Notes: a model not told the origin generated them from the letters alone. A stretch of DNA of 7,516 nt from JACVRN01 sp035276685 (GCA_035276685.1 DATELK010000124.1:1-7516); one strand, 5' to 3'; positions 1 through 7,338 are shown, counted from the first letter of the stretch. Numbers and translations: made by a program.

Positions 1-6
1 TATGTC

Positions 7-120
7 GCCCCTCTCGGGGCTTATCTTCTATCGCAACGTGTGTCCCATGACTTACGTCATGGGCTACTGATATTGCGCCCCCTGCGGGGGCTACTGATAT
101 TCCGCGCCTTACAGGGGCTT
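7..120. repeat. Array of four short hairpins with AT-rich tails
   Basis: Four hairpin units lie one after another. Unit A is GCCCC-tctc-GGGGC (7-20). Unit B is CCCATGAC-ttac-GTCATGGG (44-63). Unit C is GCCCCC-tgc-GGGGGC (77-91). Unit D is imperfect, GCGCC-ttaca-GGGGC (104-118). Units B and C are each followed by the identical 11-mer CTACTGATATT (64-74 and 91-101, a 27-bp period). Units A and D have related tails starting TTATCTTCTAT and TTAAGAATAG. Stem sequences differ while stem pairing is kept, so the conserved thing is the fold plus the tail. The array starts about 12 nt past the stop codon of the GGDEF-EAL gene, so it would form the 3' end of that transcript. No long T-run follows the stems, so it is not a canonical intrinsic terminator, although a role in ending or protecting the mRNA is possible. 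The array may continue beyond the left edge. Confidence 0.75.
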
Positions 121-131
121 AAGAATAGAAG

Positions 132-2375
132 CTACATGACGAGGGCGCTGCCCAGAAGGCCAAGCTCTTCCTGCTCCGCTTTGGTGTAGGTGATGACGCC
201 TGCCTGCGCCCGCTCGTCTTCAAGGAGGCGGCTGGCGGATTCGCCGTCCACGGCCTTGGAGAAGAGATAGCCTTGAGCGAATTGGCAACGCATCTCCTTG
301 AGAATCGAGAGATGCTTTTCCGTCTCCACGCCTTCGGCCACCACGTCCATGCCCAGATTCTTGGCGAGCGTGATGATGGTGCGGACAATCTCCGTGTTCT
401 CATCGCCCGCGCCCAGGCGGCTGATGAAGGAGCGGTCAATCTTGAGCGTGTTGACGGGGAAGCGGTGCAGGTAGCTCAAGGATGAGTAGCCCGTGCCGAA
501 GTCGTCTATGCTCAGCTTGACTCCGAGCGCACGCAGTTGTTGCAGCATGCTGCTGGCAACCTCTGCGTTCTCCATGACGACCGATTCCGTTATCTCAAGC
601 TTCAGGAAGCGCGGGTCGAGTCCCGTCTCTTTGAGAATCAGCTGAATCTGCTCTATCAGGTTGCTTTGCGTGAACTGCCTGCCGGAGAGATTGACGCTGA
701 TGGTCATAGGCTTCTCGTTTGAGTAGAGCAGGTGCCATGCCCGCATGCGGCGGCAGGACTCTTCCAGCACCCAGCGCCCAAGCTCGACGATGAGGCCCGT
801 CTCTTCCGCCACGGGTATGAAGTCCGCGGGCGAGATGAAACCACGCTGCGGGTGGTGCCAGCGCACCAGCGCCTCGAAGCCGGATATTCTGTCATTCTCA
901 AGTGAGATGATGGGCTGGTAATAGACTACAAGCTCGTGCCGCTCAAGAGCGCGCCTGAGGTCGTTCTCAAGTTGCAGCCGCGCGACCGCGCGGGCGTGCA
1001 TCGTGGAGTTGAATATCTCGTAACGTGCCTTGCCCTTCTCCTTGGCGTGGTACATGGCCGTGTCGGCGTCGCGCAGTATGTTCTCCGGGTGGTCGTAGCC
1101 GTTGGTGGAGAGCGTGATGCCCATGCTGGCCGTCGTGTAGACTTCGTGGCCGTTCAGGTTAAGCGGGCGCTTCAGCTCGTTCTGCACGCGCTCGGCCACG
1201 CGAATCACGTCCGCGTACTCTTCCACTCCGTCAAGCAGTATGGCGAACTCGTCTCCGCCAAGGCGCGCAACCATGTCTGACGGGCGCAGGCACTCTTCGA
1301 GCCGCCGTGCGGTAGAGATGAGCAGCTCGTCGCCAATCATGTGGCCCAGAGAGTCGTTGATGTTCTTGAAGCGGTCAAGGTCAAGGAAGAGAAGCGCGAA
1401 GAGGTGCGAGTCTTCCGTTTTGGCCTTGTCTATGGAGCCCTGCAAGTGGTTGTTCAGCAGCGCGCGGTTCGGCAGATTCGTCAGCGTGTCGTGGAAAGCG
1501 ACGTAGCGGAAGTGCTCGCGGCTCTCTTCCAACTCACGGCTGATGCGCTCCTGCTCCGCCAGGTGCTTGTTCAATTCCTCTACGTGTCGCTCGGCCTGTT
1601 CGGCGCGCTCTCGCTCGGCCTCTGCTCTCTCACGCGTCGCCTGCTCCGCCTTGGCTGCGGTCGAGCGTATGTCCTCCAGATAATTGTAGTAGGTAAAGTA
1701 GAGGATGGAGACCATCGGGATAGAGACGAGTATGGCGTAGATGCCTATCATGCCTACGCTGCTGGCTATGAAGCCCGCGACGCCCGCTCCCGCAAAGTAA
1801 GTGATGGAGGCCCAGAGGTAGTTCTTGCTCCACATGTCCCAGAAGGTGTGGCCGTACTTGAAGGACATGGCAAGCGCCACCATGCCCGTGTTGGTAAAAT
1901 ACTGCACGAGCGCCATCACGGAGAGCGCCGTCACGGCCATGGGAAAGCTTTGTTCTGTTAGACCCGACGTGCTTCCGAAGAAGAGGCTCACCGCCTGAAC
2001 AGTCGCATATGCCGAGCAGGCCATCACCGACGAGTTAAAGAGAATGGTGCGCGCCTTGCGGCCCACGCGTGCGCCGCTCGATAATCCTTCGGCAGCCGAA
2101 AGCAGTATGCCTGCCTCGCCGCCGTAAAGCAGTATGGCCAGAAAGATGAAGGTGTCGGAGATGGTGATGTTGCTGCCGAAGCGCGGGACTTTGATGGCGA
2201 CGCGCGAGCTGATGATGAGCGTCAGAGAGGCCAGCAACAAGAACCTGAGGTCTATTATCTGAAGCGGCAGATGTATGGCGTAGTAAACTGAGATGAGCAG
2301 ACCTGTGACAATCACCAACCACTGAAAGGGGAAGGTCAGCTTTTGTCTGAAGTTTTGCTCTGACGAGGTGTGCAC
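132..2375 (-). CDS. Membrane-bound GGDEF-EAL cyclic-di-GMP synthase/phosphodiesterase
   Basis: A predicted c-di-GMP turnover enzyme of 747 residues. The N-terminus has about seven hydrophobic segments (roughly 17-35, 40-57, 74-95, 112-133, 145-172, 186-207, 209-232). I cannot assign this membrane sensor domain to a named family; it is MASE-like in position. A charged coiled-coil linker follows (about 234-290). The GGDEF domain (about 291-455) has HDTLTNLPNR, metal-ligand D332, an intact GGDEF at 373-377 and a product-inhibition RxxD site (RPSD, 364-367). The EAL domain (about 470-715) keeps EALVRW (E501), N562, E594 of EITE, DDFG (D624/D625), K645, E681 and QGYLFS (701-706). Both activities therefore look possible; which one dominates cannot be read from sequence. 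The start is GTG, placed 17 bp after the TAG stop of the upstream acetyltransferase; AGAAGGA overlaps that stop and is the likely ribosome site, though spacing is long (about 12 nt). It is probably co-transcribed with that gene. Confidence 0.95.
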   Translation of the reverse strand: MHTSSEQNFRQKLTFPFQWLVIVTGLLISVYYAIHLPLQIIDLRFLLLASLTLIISSRVAIKVPRFGSNITISDTFIFLAILLYGGEAGILLSAAEGLSSGARVGRKARTILFNSSVMACSAYATVQAVSLFFGSTSGLTEQSFPMAVTALSVMALVQYFTNTGMVALAMSFKYGHTFWDMWSKNYLWASITYFAGAGVAGFIASSVGMIGIYAILVSIPMVSILYFTYYNYLEDIRSTAAKAEQATRERAEAERERAEQAERHVEELNKHLAEQERISRELEESREHFRYVAFHDTLTNLPNRALLNNHLQGSIDKAKTEDSHLFALLFLDLDRFKNINDSLGHMIGDELLISTARRLEECLRPSDMVARLGGDEFAILLDGVEEYADVIRVAERVQNELKRPLNLNGHEVYTTASMGITLSTNGYDHPENILRDADTAMYHAKEKGKARYEIFNSTMHARAVARLQLENDLRRALERHELVVYYQPIISLENDRISGFEALVRWHHPQRGFISPADFIPVAEETGLIVELGRWVLEESCRRMRAWHLLYSNEKPMTISVNLSGRQFTQSNLIEQIQLILKETGLDPRFLKLEITESVVMENAEVASSMLQQLRALGVKLSIDDFGTGYSSLSYLHRFPVNTLKIDRSFISRLGAGDENTEIVRTIITLAKNLGMDVVAEGVETEKHLSILKEMRCQFAQGYLFSKAVDGESASRLLEDERAQAGVITYTKAEQEELGLLGSALVM

Positions 2376-2392
2376 GGTTCTCTTTTTTCCTT

Positions 2393-3298
2393 CTAGAAGT
2401 AGACCGTGAGGTACGGACTGCGAAACTGGTAATTCAATCTTTGATAGAGAGCCAGGGCGCGCTGGTTCTCGCGGTTGACGACGACGGTCAGCGACGGCGC
2501 GTTCTTCAACAGAATGCTTCCGAGCTGTGTCAGGCAGCGAGAGCCCAGCCCGCGCCCTCGCTCCTGCGGATGCACGTAGACGCCTTCAAGGAAGGCGGCC
2601 TGCGGCGTTTGGGAGATGATGTCGGCCTTGAAGATGACGCGCCCGGCTTCGGCCAGAACCCAGACGCGCCCGCGCTTAATGCGCTGCAAAGTTCGCTCGG
2701 TCATGCCCTTCAGGTCGCGCTGCAAGGGGTTCGTGCCGTTCTCTTCAAAGGCCATGGCGGAGTTGATGGACATGACCTGCTCAAGGTCTGACTCGGTCGC
2801 GCTGCACAGAGCCTCAACCGGCTCAAGCCCCTCCAAAACAGAGGTCTGCTCAAGCAGGATTTCATCACACGTAAGACGCGGAGAGCGCCCTTCCGAATTC
2901 AGGTAAGAGAGAAGCAACTGCATGCGGCTCTCTTCGCCGCGAATAAGCTGTAGACGCGGGTGCGTGAGCGCCAGCTTCATCAAGCCCTGAAAGGCCGCCT
3001 CGGTCTGCGCCTCTATGACGTTCTTCTGGCCTATGAGCGCCACGCCTACAAGCTCTCCGTCCTGATTCCTGTGGCCGTAGAAGGCTCCGCGATTGAGCGG
3101 GTTGTCGAGGCCGTTGTCGAGAATCAGCCCGGCCATGAAGACCGTGTGGATGGGACGAAGGGCCAGGAACGAAAGCGCCTCGTCGCGGTCTTTCTCCATA
3201 AGAGCCTCTATGCACACGGCGTCCGGCCCGCACTGCTGTATAGAGAGCAGTGTGGAAGAGTTCGCTTCTACTCCGGAGCTGGGATAGATGGAAGGCAT
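2393..3298 (-). CDS. GNAT-family N-acetyltransferase, DUF4081-like N-terminal half
   Basis: A 301-residue protein predicted to transfer an acetyl group from acetyl-CoA to an unknown acceptor. The C-terminal half (about 165-301) is a GNAT domain: LEGVYVHPQERGRGLG carries the acetyl-CoA pyrophosphate-binding R-G-R-G-L-G loop (247-252), and VVNRENQRALALYQRLNY is the usual late helix with the conserved Asn and Tyr. The N-terminal half (RPIHTVFMAGLILDNGL and PLNRGAFYGH) looks like the DUF4081-type domain that precedes GNAT in some bacterial proteins; this is from memory of the family. No membrane segment is seen. The ATG at 3298 is the earliest start possible (an in-frame TAA lies 15 nt upstream) but has no good Shine-Dalgarno. 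An internal ATG at 3199 (residue 34) has AGAGG five bases upstream and would give 268 residues. I keep the longer form because AVCIEAL just before residue 34 looks like the first GNAT-fold strand. The next gene starts 17 bp downstream, indicating an operon. Confidence 0.9.
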   Translation of the reverse strand: MPSIYPSSGVEANSSTLLSIQQCGPDAVCIEALMEKDRDEALSFLALRPIHTVFMAGLILDNGLDNPLNRGAFYGHRNQDGELVGVALIGQKNVIEAQTEAAFQGLMKLALTHPRLQLIRGEESRMQLLLSYLNSEGRSPRLTCDEILLEQTSVLEGLEPVEALCSATESDLEQVMSINSAMAFEENGTNPLQRDLKGMTERTLQRIKRGRVWVLAEAGRVIFKADIISQTPQAAFLEGVYVHPQERGRGLGSRCLTQLGSILLKNAPSLTVVVNRENQRALALYQRLNYQFRSPYLTVYF

Positions 3299-3329
3299 CA
3301 GGGTTTGCTTTAGAGAAAAGTCAGGCTCA

Positions 3330-3370
3330 AAAGAAAAGAGGGGCCGAAAGGGGCAGGCCGGTTCCCCCTT
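3330..3370 (-). terminator. Possible weak terminator after the kinase gene
   Basis: Read on the minus strand, AAGGGG (3370-3365) can pair with CCCCTT (3353-3348) around an 11-nt loop, and the downstream sequence ends in TTTTCTT. The T-rich stretch begins several bases after the stem rather than directly at it, so this is not a textbook intrinsic terminator. If real it would separate kinase transcription from the acetyltransferase operon, but it lies only about 30 bp before the acetyltransferase start codon and could instead act as a leader structure for that operon. Confidence 0.25.
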
Positions 3371-3458
3371 AGGCGAACATCATGCCATGACTGAATGAGC
3401 GGCCCGGCCTAATGAAATGAAGCATTTAGATGTCAGGATGGAGCGGGCCGGTCAAGCG

Positions 3459-3479
3459 ATTCTTTCAAAATGAAAGAAT
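3459..3479. repeat. AT-rich 8-bp perfect inverted repeat
   Basis: ATTCTTTC (3459-3466) and GAAAGAAT (3472-3479) are perfect complements around the 5-nt loop AAAAT. It lies about 50 bp past the kinase stop codon and is not followed by a T-run on either strand. It could be an operator or an mRNA 3' hairpin; sequence alone does not decide. Confidence 0.4.
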
Positions 3480-3526
3480 TCGGTCAGTCAATCTGGAAGA
3501 ATTCGTGTAGAGAGGGTGAATCAGCC

Positions 3527-6500
3527 TCAGGCTGCGATTAGCTTGGCCAGAGTCTCAAGCGCGGCCTTGTTGTAGCCCCGGAACATCATCAGGCGTTTGA
3601 GGTCGCCCCACTCGTCGTCGCGGCCTGACTGTCGAAGCTGGCGATAGATGTCCTGCGCCTCCGCCTCTTTCCCGGCGCGGTGCAGAATGATGGCGAGCGT
3701 GGCCTGAAAGGCAGGGTCTTTGCTCTTCTGCGCGGTAGTGCGCGCGAGGGTTAGAGCCTCTTCCGTCTGGCCGCGCGCGAGCAGTATGTGGGCCTTCGTG
3801 TCCAGATATTCAGGGTCGGCCTTGATTTGAAGCGCCTGCTCTATGGCCGCAGAAGCCTGCTCAAGCTTGCCTCGTCTCAACAAGACCCATGCGAGCAGCG
3901 CCTGTGCGCTGGCGTTCTTCGGCTGAAGCTCTGTGGCGCGTGCGAAGGTCTTTTCGGCGTCCGCGTCGCGCCTCTTGATTTCGTAAATCTGCCCTAGCGA
4001 AAGTATCGTCTCGACGTTGTCCGGCTGAAGACGAAGCGCCTCCTCGTATGCTTCCAGAGCCTCGGAGTAGCGCTGCTGCGCGTTGAGCGCTTCGGCCAGA
4101 CCGGAATGAGCGCGCGGGTCGTTAGGGTTATCTATCAGCAGCTCTCGGTACGCCGCCTCGGCCCCGTAATAGTTGCCTGAGCGCAGGTATCTCTCGGCAA
4201 GGCTGCGCCGCTCGTCCTGCGTCTTCGCCTGTGACTTCTGCTCGCGCTGCGGCCGGGCGGTGAGCTTGACGGTCGCGCCGCTTTCTACTTTCGTATCCCT
4301 TATCCACGGACGAGAGCCGCTCTTTGTGACGCGCACGTTGCGAAGCCCCGCGAGCGCTTCCTTAGTCAACTGACCGTCCGAGCCGGTAGTGCCCGCTCGC
4401 TCGTCGTCTATGAAGACCTCGCTGCCCTGCGGCGCGCTGACAGTAATCGTTCCCTTAGGCGCAGCCGCCAGCACCGAAGAGACATCTTCGTCCACGGCCC
4501 GTTGCTCCGTCGTCTGCCTCGCGGGGCTGATGAAGCGTCGGTAGAGGTAGACGCCAAGCAGCGAAGCAACGCCTACGACGACTAAGAGCGAGACGACGAG
4601 CAGACCAATAATCCACGTCTGGCGCTTACCGCCGGAAGCAGCAGTCGCCTGATGCTCCCTGCCCGGGCCAGCCGTCCAGCCAGAGCTATCGGGCGCGGGC
4701 TTGTAGAGCGACGAGGGCTGAGGCTCGGAAGGCTGCGGCCCCGGCGGTTGAATCAGCTCTTGCGACGCAGGCTCTGCTGATTCTTCTGCCGGGGCGCTCG
4801 CGTGCTTGTAGGTGACGCCGGGCACGAGGGTGACTTCCGGGTCGAAGGGCTCTTCGTTCTGCTTTGTGTCCGCAACAAAGTTCGGCGCGCCGGAGGTGTA
4901 GCCGAAGATGCTGGCGTGCTGAGCATCGCCTCCCTGTTGCGGCGGCGCAGCAGGAGGCGCGGGCGCTTCCGGCGCGGGAAGCTTCTCCTTCGTGTCCGCC
5001 TCAAGCGCGGAAGGGGGAGCGGGCGCTTGAGCAGGGAAGTCCTCTATGGTTGAAGGGCTGTCAACTATCATCGGCAGCGGTTCATCGTGAGCCGTAGGCA
5101 CGGCCTCTTCATCACGCAGAGTCGTGATGCCCGTCGCCTGAGTAGCTTCTCTGGCCCGCCGCTCTGCGGCCAGAGTGCTTGCGCGCTCCTGCTCTTCAAG
5201 CTCACGACGTTCTCTCTCGATTCTCTCTCGCTCGGCCTGTGCGGCGCGCTCGCGCTCTTCACGTTCTCTTTGCTCCTGCTCGCGTCTGGCGCGCTCCTCA
5301 TCAGCGCGGCGACGTGCCTCCGCGTTAAGACGTGCCTGTTCTTCCGCGAGCCTTCTGCTTCTCTCTTCTTCGGCACGCCTAGCCGCTTCGCGCTCCGCTC
5401 GAAGACGAGCTTCTTCGGCAAGGCGAGCTTCCTCCGCGCGGCGCGCCTCTTCCGCACGACGTTCTTCTTCCGCTCGCCGCCTCGCCGCCTCTTCTTCTTC
5501 AACCTTACGACGCGCAGCAGCCTCCGCTTCAGCCTTTACGCGCGCCTCTTCTTCAGCCCTGCGACGAGCCTCTTCCTCCTTACGCCTGGCCTCTTCCTCG
5601 GCGCGGCGCTTAGCCTCTGCCTCGGCTGCCAGTCTTCTCTCCTGTTCAGCCTTTCGTCTGGCCTCCGCTTCCGCGCGAAGGCGTGCCGCTTCCTCTTCTG
5701 CAAGACGACGCGCTTCCTCTTCCTCGGCCCGCCTTCTCTCTTCTTCCTCCGCACGCCGCTTCTCTTCCGCTCTCTGACGCTCGGCCTCGGCTTCCGCACG
5801 CTGGCGCTCTTCCTCTTCGGCGCGAAGGCGCGCTGCTTCCTGCTCAGCCTTCACGCGAGCCTCTTCCTCCGCGCGCAGCCGCTCTGCTTCAGCCAGCCTC
5901 GCCTCTTCGGCAAGCCTCGCTTCCTCTTCTTCTGCACGACGCGCATCCTCTTCGGCCTGTCGCTGCTCTTCGTCTATGCGGCGGCGCGCTTCTTCAACGG
6001 CCTTGGCCAGCCTGATAGGCATGGGCTCCTGCTGGTCGTCCTGCGTCTGGGCCATCTCGCCTATAATCTGCGGAGGCTTGGCAAAGGGCAGCACCTCCAT
6101 GGTCGATTGCCTTTCGCTTCTGGGCGCGGGCGGCTCGTCCGGAGAAGTCTGCTGCGCGGGGTCTATAGTCTCCGTCAGTTGTTTGGAGAAGAGCTGGCTG
6201 CGAGTGGTCGAAGCGGTCTTGCCGAAGCTCTCGTCATAGGCCTGCTTCAATTCGCTCATGAACTCCGCAGCGGATTGAAAACGCTCGTCCCTGTCTTTGG
6301 CGAGCGAGCGCATGATGACGCGGCTGATGGGCTCGGGCACGTTCTTGGCTACGAGGTGAAGCGGCGTGGCATCACGCTCAAGGTGCTGGCGTCGCAGGTC
6401 AGACGTGGTGTTGCCTATAAACGGCGTGCGCCCCGAAAGCAGCTCGTAGAGCGTGCAGCCCAAAGCATAGATGTCCGTGCGGCCGTCGAGCGCAGTGATG

Positions 6501-7198
6501 CCCGCGCCTTCGCCGAACCACTGCTCGGGCGACATGTAGAAGGGCGTGCCTATGGGCGTGCCGTACTGCGTGAGCTTGATGGAGGCTTCGCCCCCGCGCT
6601 GGTTGCCTCTGAGCTTGACTATGCCGAAGTCTGCAATCTTGATAGTGCGAAGGACTTTCCCCGTGATGGTTGTCTCTTCGGCCATCAGTATGTTATCCGG
6701 CTTTATGTCACGGTGAATGATGCCCCGCTCGTGCGCGGCTTGCAGCGCGCCGCAGACCGCGCTCCCAATCTCCATCACTTCATCCAGAGTGAGCCGCCCG
6801 CGCTCGCGCAAATCTTCGCGCAGGTTACTGCCAGCCACCATCTCCATCACCATGTAGGTCAGGCCGGGAGTCGAGCGGTCAACGTCATAGATGGTGACGG
6901 CGTGCTGGTGGCGAAGCTTGCGCAAGGCTCTCGCCTCGCGTATGAATCTTTCCGAAAGCTGTTGATTGTCGGGCGGGCCGAGCATGACCTTTATGGCCAC
7001 GTCGTCGAGGTCACGGTGTCGCGCCTTGTAGACCGCGCCCATAGCGCCTTTGCCGATTAGCTCCGTGAGGGAGTATTTTGTGCCCAAGGCTTCCTGAAGG
7101 CGCGTGGCAACTTCATCTGCGACCAGCGGCAGACCGTCGTTGGGACAGAAGGTATGCTCGTCGGTTGTGATGAGATTGCAGTTTTCGCAGCGCTTCAT
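3527..7198 (-). CDS. Transmembrane Ser/Thr protein kinase with long helical stalk, PEGA-like domain and TPRs
   Basis: A predicted Hanks-type kinase that phosphorylates Ser/Thr on unknown targets. In order (numbered from ATG 7198) it has: a zinc-ribbon-like start (C4, C7, C18); a kinase domain at about 42-320 with GKGAMGAVY (49-57), K70, E88, HRDIKPDN (D164, N169), DFG (190-192) and SPE (223-225), all catalytic residues intact; a Glu/Arg/Ala helix free of Gly and Pro (about 396-684); a Pro-rich linker (about 690-855); one membrane span (862-886); a PEGA-like domain (about 916-983); and about six TPRs (999-1200). By analogy with other kinases of this type the kinase and stalk would be cytoplasmic and the PEGA/TPR part extracytoplasmic; this topology is inferred. 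An in-frame GTG at 7210 would add four residues (MAAI). I prefer ATG 7198 because GGTGG lies 8 nt upstream of it and the zinc-ribbon family normally begins right at MK-x-C. At 1223 residues it is much longer than a typical bacterial Ser/Thr kinase (about 500-700). Confidence 0.93.
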   Translation of the reverse strand: MKRCENCNLITTDEHTFCPNDGLPLVADEVATRLQEALGTKYSLTELIGKGAMGAVYKARHRDLDDVAIKVMLGPPDNQQLSERFIREARALRKLRHQHAVTIYDVDRSTPGLTYMVMEMVAGSNLREDLRERGRLTLDEVMEIGSAVCGALQAAHERGIIHRDIKPDNILMAEETTITGKVLRTIKIADFGIVKLRGNQRGGEASIKLTQYGTPIGTPFYMSPEQWFGEGAGITALDGRTDIYALGCTLYELLSGRTPFIGNTTSDLRRQHLERDATPLHLVAKNVPEPISRVIMRSLAKDRDERFQSAAEFMSELKQAYDESFGKTASTTRSQLFSKQLTETIDPAQQTSPDEPPAPRSERQSTMEVLPFAKPPQIIGEMAQTQDDQQEPMPIRLAKAVEEARRRIDEEQRQAEEDARRAEEEEARLAEEARLAEAERLRAEEEARVKAEQEAARLRAEEEERQRAEAEAERQRAEEKRRAEEEERRRAEEEEARRLAEEEAARLRAEAEARRKAEQERRLAAEAEAKRRAEEEARRKEEEARRRAEEEARVKAEAEAAARRKVEEEEAARRRAEEERRAEEARRAEEARLAEEARLRAEREAARRAEEERSRRLAEEQARLNAEARRRADEERARREQEQREREERERAAQAERERIERERRELEEQERASTLAAERRAREATQATGITTLRDEEAVPTAHDEPLPMIVDSPSTIEDFPAQAPAPPSALEADTKEKLPAPEAPAPPAAPPQQGGDAQHASIFGYTSGAPNFVADTKQNEEPFDPEVTLVPGVTYKHASAPAEESAEPASQELIQPPGPQPSEPQPSSLYKPAPDSSGWTAGPGREHQATAASGGKRQTWIIGLLVVSLLVVVGVASLLGVYLYRRFISPARQTTEQRAVDEDVSSVLAAAPKGTITVSAPQGSEVFIDDERAGTTGSDGQLTKEALAGLRNVRVTKSGSRPWIRDTKVESGATVKLTARPQREQKSQAKTQDERRSLAERYLRSGNYYGAEAAYRELLIDNPNDPRAHSGLAEALNAQQRYSEALEAYEEALRLQPDNVETILSLGQIYEIKRRDADAEKTFARATELQPKNASAQALLAWVLLRRGKLEQASAAIEQALQIKADPEYLDTKAHILLARGQTEEALTLARTTAQKSKDPAFQATLAIILHRAGKEAEAQDIYRQLRQSGRDDEWGDLKRLMMFRGYNKAALETLAKLIAA
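5147..6013 (-). repeat. Low-complexity Glu/Arg/Ala-coding tract within the kinase gene
   Basis: About 289 codons (residues 396-684) encode degenerate repeats of words such as RRAEEEEARLAEEARL and ARRKAEEEARR. Nearly every residue is Glu, Arg, Ala, Lys or Gln with scattered Leu, and there is no Gly, Pro, Cys or aromatic residue. The alternating charges allow many i to i+4 Glu-Arg/Lys pairs, and hydrophobic positions are sparse, which fits a single stable alpha helix at least as well as a coiled coil. At DNA level the coding strand is strongly purine-biased (GAGGAAGAGG-type words recur). This produces long artificial open frames on the opposite strand. Confidence 0.85.
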
Positions 7199-7338
7199 AA
7201 TCGCGGCCACCGCAGAGAGAGCCGGGCGTCTCTAGTAACTGAAGAACAAAATGGGGGAGATAAACCAGGCGCGCAAAGGATTAACAACTCCGCCGGACGT
7301 AAAGCTCGGCAATAGTCCCCGCGCTATTCATACGGGCC

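Larger units (their letters stand above)
3299..3526. other. 228-bp intergenic region between kinase and acetyltransferase genes
   Basis: No gene is seen here. On the minus strand TTGACT (3491-3486) and TTGACC (3455-3450) resemble -35 boxes, but neither has a good -10 at 16-18 bp. The best partner is TCTAAA, 19 bp after TTGACC, so a promoter for the acetyltransferase operon is only a weak possibility. A 9-bp direct repeat AAGAATTCG occurs at 3474-3482 and 3497-3505. GC-rich complementary words AGGCCGG (3355-3361) and CCGGCCT (3404-3410) could pair across about 42 bp. Two hairpins are listed separately. Confidence 0.5.

Noticed and set aside
7..120. Canonical Rho-independent terminator for the GGDEF-EAL gene
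   Set aside because: The stems are good but none is followed by a T-run on the minus strand, so I annotate it as a repeat array with a possible 3'-end role.
1341..1961. 206-codon plus-strand open frame within the GGDEF-EAL gene
   Set aside because: It is opposite a clear GGDEF-EAL coding frame, shows no family motif and has no promoter or ribosome site that I can support.
5175..5777. 200-codon Ser/Arg/Ala repeat frame on the plus strand
   Set aside because: It lies wholly inside the purine-skewed stalk tract and simply reflects reading the complementary strand of Glu/Ala/Arg codons.
5147..6013. Possible tandem repeat or CRISPR-like array
   Set aside because: The repetition is degenerate, in frame and protein-coding, with no constant repeat/spacer alternation.
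5087..7060. 657-codon open frame on the plus strand opposite the kinase gene
   Set aside because: It is the antisense image of the Glu/Arg/Ala-coding tract and kinase domain. The product is a Leu/Phe/Arg/Ser-rich string with no recognisable domain, and the minus-strand frame has intact kinase motifs.
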